From assembly GCA_964019165.1 (NCBI GenBank), contig OZ025268.1, positions 14,420,859-14,484,858 on the forward strand: DNA of 64,000 nt, in the 5' to 3' direction. Positions 63,781-64,000 of the stretch are shown piece after piece. Below the pieces are notes generated by a model. That model saw nothing but the letters and a program-made list of their open reading frames with translations. It had not been told where the DNA came from and did not search any database. The DNA is from Mastigias papua (lineage: Eukaryota; Cnidaria; Scyphozoa; Rhizostomeae; Mastigiidae). The translations under genes were made by a program, and so were the position numbers. Every line of letters starts with the position of its first letter. The stretch's first letter is position 1.

Positions 63781-63902
63781 ATTGTGTATATATGTGTGTG
63801 TTTGTGTGTGTATGTATGAGTGTGTGAGTGTGTGAGTGTGTGAGTGAGTGAGTGAGTGTGTGAGTGTGTGAGTGTGTGAGTGTGTGTGTGTGTGTGAGTG
63901 TG

Positions 63903-63992
<90 letters not shown>
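63781..63992 (+). repeat. (GT)n microsatellite with GAGT interruptions
   Basis: GTGTGA and GAGT blocks pass into perfect (GT)n up to the window edge. Confidence 0.95.
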
Positions 63993-63993
<1 letters not shown>

Positions 63994-64000
63994 TTATAGG

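Overview
The window is AT-rich DNA from an invertebrate animal. It has split genes with GT-AG introns, abundant decayed transposable elements, tRNA-derived SINEs and long (AT)n arrays. There are no operons, ribosome-binding sites or bacterial features. I cannot name the species. A metazoan is certain from three genes: a two-pore-domain potassium channel, an ABCF2-type ABC protein and a kinesin-3 of the KIF28/KLP-6 type. A sponge, cnidarian, tunicate or other invertebrate would all fit.

Layout. 1-2 kb: first coding exon of ABCF2 on the minus strand, the rest lying off the left edge. 2.4-8.1 kb: a transposon graveyard with a hAT transposase tail, a CR1-like LINE split by a complete Tc1 element (TA target duplication, DD34E transposase with one frameshift), another LINE scrap and a decayed Ty3/Gypsy gag-pol with a primer-binding site. 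11.3-19.0 kb: a two-exon K2P channel (393 residues) on the plus strand. Its 6.5-kb intron splits the first pore GYG codon and holds three DNA transposons nested one inside the next, then a hAT-like interval. 20-24.5 kb: MITEs and LINE tails.

26.2-54.4 kb: 27 exons of one minus-strand kinesin-3 gene. I read it exon by exon with consistent phases, from just after the P-loop region to the stop codon, about 883 residues. Order: motor, neck and coiled coil, FHA, KIF1-like middle region, C-terminal tail ending in Cys-Val-Leu-Gln. That is a canonical CaaX prenylation box, the most interesting functional prediction here. The first motor exons (start codon, Walker A) were not found and probably lie beyond 64 kb. 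The introns carry an R2/HERO-like retrotransposon interrupted by a PIF/Harbinger-like MITE, CR1/jockey-like LINE remnants and a family of tRNA-derived SINEs.

54.9-64 kb: (AT)n-rich DNA with a Penelope-like element carrying a GIY-YIG domain, an imperfect palindrome bounded on both sides by (AT)n, an RTE-type reverse transcriptase remnant and a CR1/jockey-like reverse transcriptase that is almost open. The three host genes show no functional coupling. The shared theme is heavy invasion of introns, often one element inside another with target duplications still readable.
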